IMG/VR virus record: IMGVR_UViG_3300047557_000972
Location: 1-44,501 of that record
Length of the DNA: 44,501 nucleotides
Direction: 5' to 3' (one strand)
From: a virus
Shown: piece by piece, positions 43,777-44,501 of the stretch
Layout: each line of letters begins with the position of its first letter
Numbering within the stretch: the first letter of the stretch is position 1
The notes under the pieces: model-generated
The model's input: only the letters and a program-made list of their open reading frames with translations
Databases searched by the model: none
What the model was told of the DNA's origin: nothing
Program-made: the position numbers and the translations under genes

Positions 43777-44364
43777 ATGGCCGACACCAAAATCTCAGCG
43801 ATGACGGCGGCGGCTTTGCCGCTTACCGGGGCTGAACTTGTTCCTATCGTCCAAAGTGGCGCGAACAAGAAGACGACGGTTGCAGACATTCTGGACTACA
43901 GCCGTTCTTATGGTGCGTGGAGTGATTCCACGGATCAGAGTGGAAACGTTCTCTCTGGCACGGTCGTTTCGTTCAACACCATCGATGTCGCTGATGGCAT
44001 CACGCTAGTAGACAATTCAAAGATCACAGTCCCAAGCACTGGCGTTTACAACCTTCAGTTCAGCATCCAGTTTAAGAACGTCGCAAACGCTCAAAACGAT
44101 GCGACTATTTGGCTGAAGATTAACGGCAGCGATTTGGCGAACTCCGCTACGAAGTACACGATTCCCGCCAGAAAGTCGGCTAGCATCTTTGGGTACAACG
44201 TGGCTTCGCTGACGTTCTTGCTGTCTTTGAACAGCGCCGACTACGTCCAGATTTTCTGGTTGCCCGATTCGACTGATGTAACGATTGAGCATCTGCCGGC
44301 AAGTGTGTCTCCTGCATACCCGGCGATTCCTTCCATCATCGCGTCTGCGATTCAGGTGTCGTGA
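43777..44364 (+). CDS. C1q/TNF-like fibre or decoration protein
   Basis: 195 aa with GGAG upstream. The N-terminus TKISAMTAAALPLTGAELVP, IVQSGANKKTTVADI is the standard adaptor segment of many phage fibre-like proteins. The rest, NTIDVADGITLVDNSKITVP, STGVYNLQFSIQFKNVANAQ and DYVQIFWLPDSTDVTIEHLP, has the strand pattern of the C1q/TNF-like trimeric jelly roll. It may bind host surfaces or decorate the head. Confidence 0.7.
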   Translation: MADTKISAMTAAALPLTGAELVPIVQSGANKKTTVADILDYSRSYGAWSDSTDQSGNVLSGTVVSFNTIDVADGITLVDNSKITVPSTGVYNLQFSIQFKNVANAQNDATIWLKINGSDLANSATKYTIPARKSASIFGYNVASLTFLLSLNSADYVQIFWLPDSTDVTIEHLPASVSPAYPAIPSIIASAIQVS

Positions 44365-44501
44365 TGCCTGCCAAGACCAAAGCCCAGTTCCGTCTGATGA
44401 AGGCGGCAGAGAACAATCCGGCGTTTGCGAAGAAGGTAGGCATCAGCCCCAGCACGGCGGCTGAGTTCACTGAGAAGAACGTCAAGGGCAAGGCTTACGG
44501 C
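44364..44501 (+). CDS. DUF3008-like small basic protein, 3' end cut by the window edge
   Basis: Open from ATG 44364 (TGATG overlap with the previous stop) to the window edge, 46 codons. MPAKTKAQFRLMKAAENNPA and FAKKVGISPSTAAEFTEKN resemble the small basic phage proteins that begin MPA.SKAQ..LM....  The remainder lies outside the window. Partial, but coding signal is good. Confidence 0.7.
   Translation, partial: MPAKTKAQFRLMKAAENNPAFAKKVGISPSTAAEFTEKNVKGKAYG

Overview
This 44.5-kb window is bacteriophage sequence from end to end; no host gene is visible. It reads as most of one tailed phage genome with a moderately high G+C content. The head genes (terminase small and large subunits, portal, GroES-like co-chaperonin, scaffold-like protein, HK97-type major capsid protein) are clear. 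I recognise no tail tube, sheath or baseplate gene, and there are two giant virion-type proteins (over 1,900 and 1,687 aa), which fits a short-tailed phage. Small-protein families (GGPAFPV/LRDWF proteins, EALRLAD proteins, DUF1376-like replication proteins, an SSB ending in DDIPF) resemble those of phages of Betaproteobacteria; that host guess is inference. Both edges cut genes, as expected for a circular or circularly permuted genome opened inside the late region.

Layout. (1) 2-9673, plus strand: end of the late operon, with a giant repeat-rich protein and three further virion-type proteins, closed by an intrinsic terminator at 9734. (2) 9756-16987, minus strand: a tightly overlapped early operon of about 24 small genes, including a PD-(D/E)XK nuclease, a family of coiled-coil mini-proteins, two small membrane proteins and an SSB-like protein, plus a leading gene interrupted by an amber codon. 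(3) 17017-17070: a divergent, nearly symmetrical promoter/operator region. (4) 17101-21985, plus strand: a Cro/YdaS-like regulator, two replication proteins, a CHC2 zinc-binding primase module, a DnaB-like helicase, a RuvC-like resolvase and a Ref/HNH-type nuclease. (5) 21990-27145: an accessory region of small genes, five of which have their own sigma70-like promoter and a repeated leader with a constant stem and variable loop. (6) 24892-44501: terminase small subunit, several mini-genes, terminase large subunit with an intein, a stand-alone structured RNA, a polyvalent protein, an antisense single-gene insertion, then portal, co-chaperonin, scaffold, capsid and decoration/fibre genes.

The most unusual content is not a conventional gene. 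The terminase large subunit carries a 275-aa intein inserted in its Walker B motif, and an HNH homing endonuclease with two zinc-finger-like modules is encoded inside the intein in a different reading frame. Directly after the terminase gene a strong promoter drives a noncoding RNA of about 150 nt ending in a 21-bp terminator stem. In front of the replication gene at 17801, two 17-bp arm pairs interleave as A-B-A'-B' and bury the ribosome binding site. Other start sites (terminase small subunit, 25747 gene) are also overlapped by hairpins, so translational control by RNA structure looks like a recurring theme.

How the genes work together (inference): the divergent region chooses between the minus-strand early operon and the replication operon; CHC2 module, helicase and SSB form the replisome core together with host polymerase; the PD-(D/E)XK, RuvC-like and Ref-like nucleases process replication and recombination intermediates; concatemers are packaged by TerS/TerL after protein splicing. 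No integrase, DNA polymerase, RNA polymerase, holin or endolysin was recognised.
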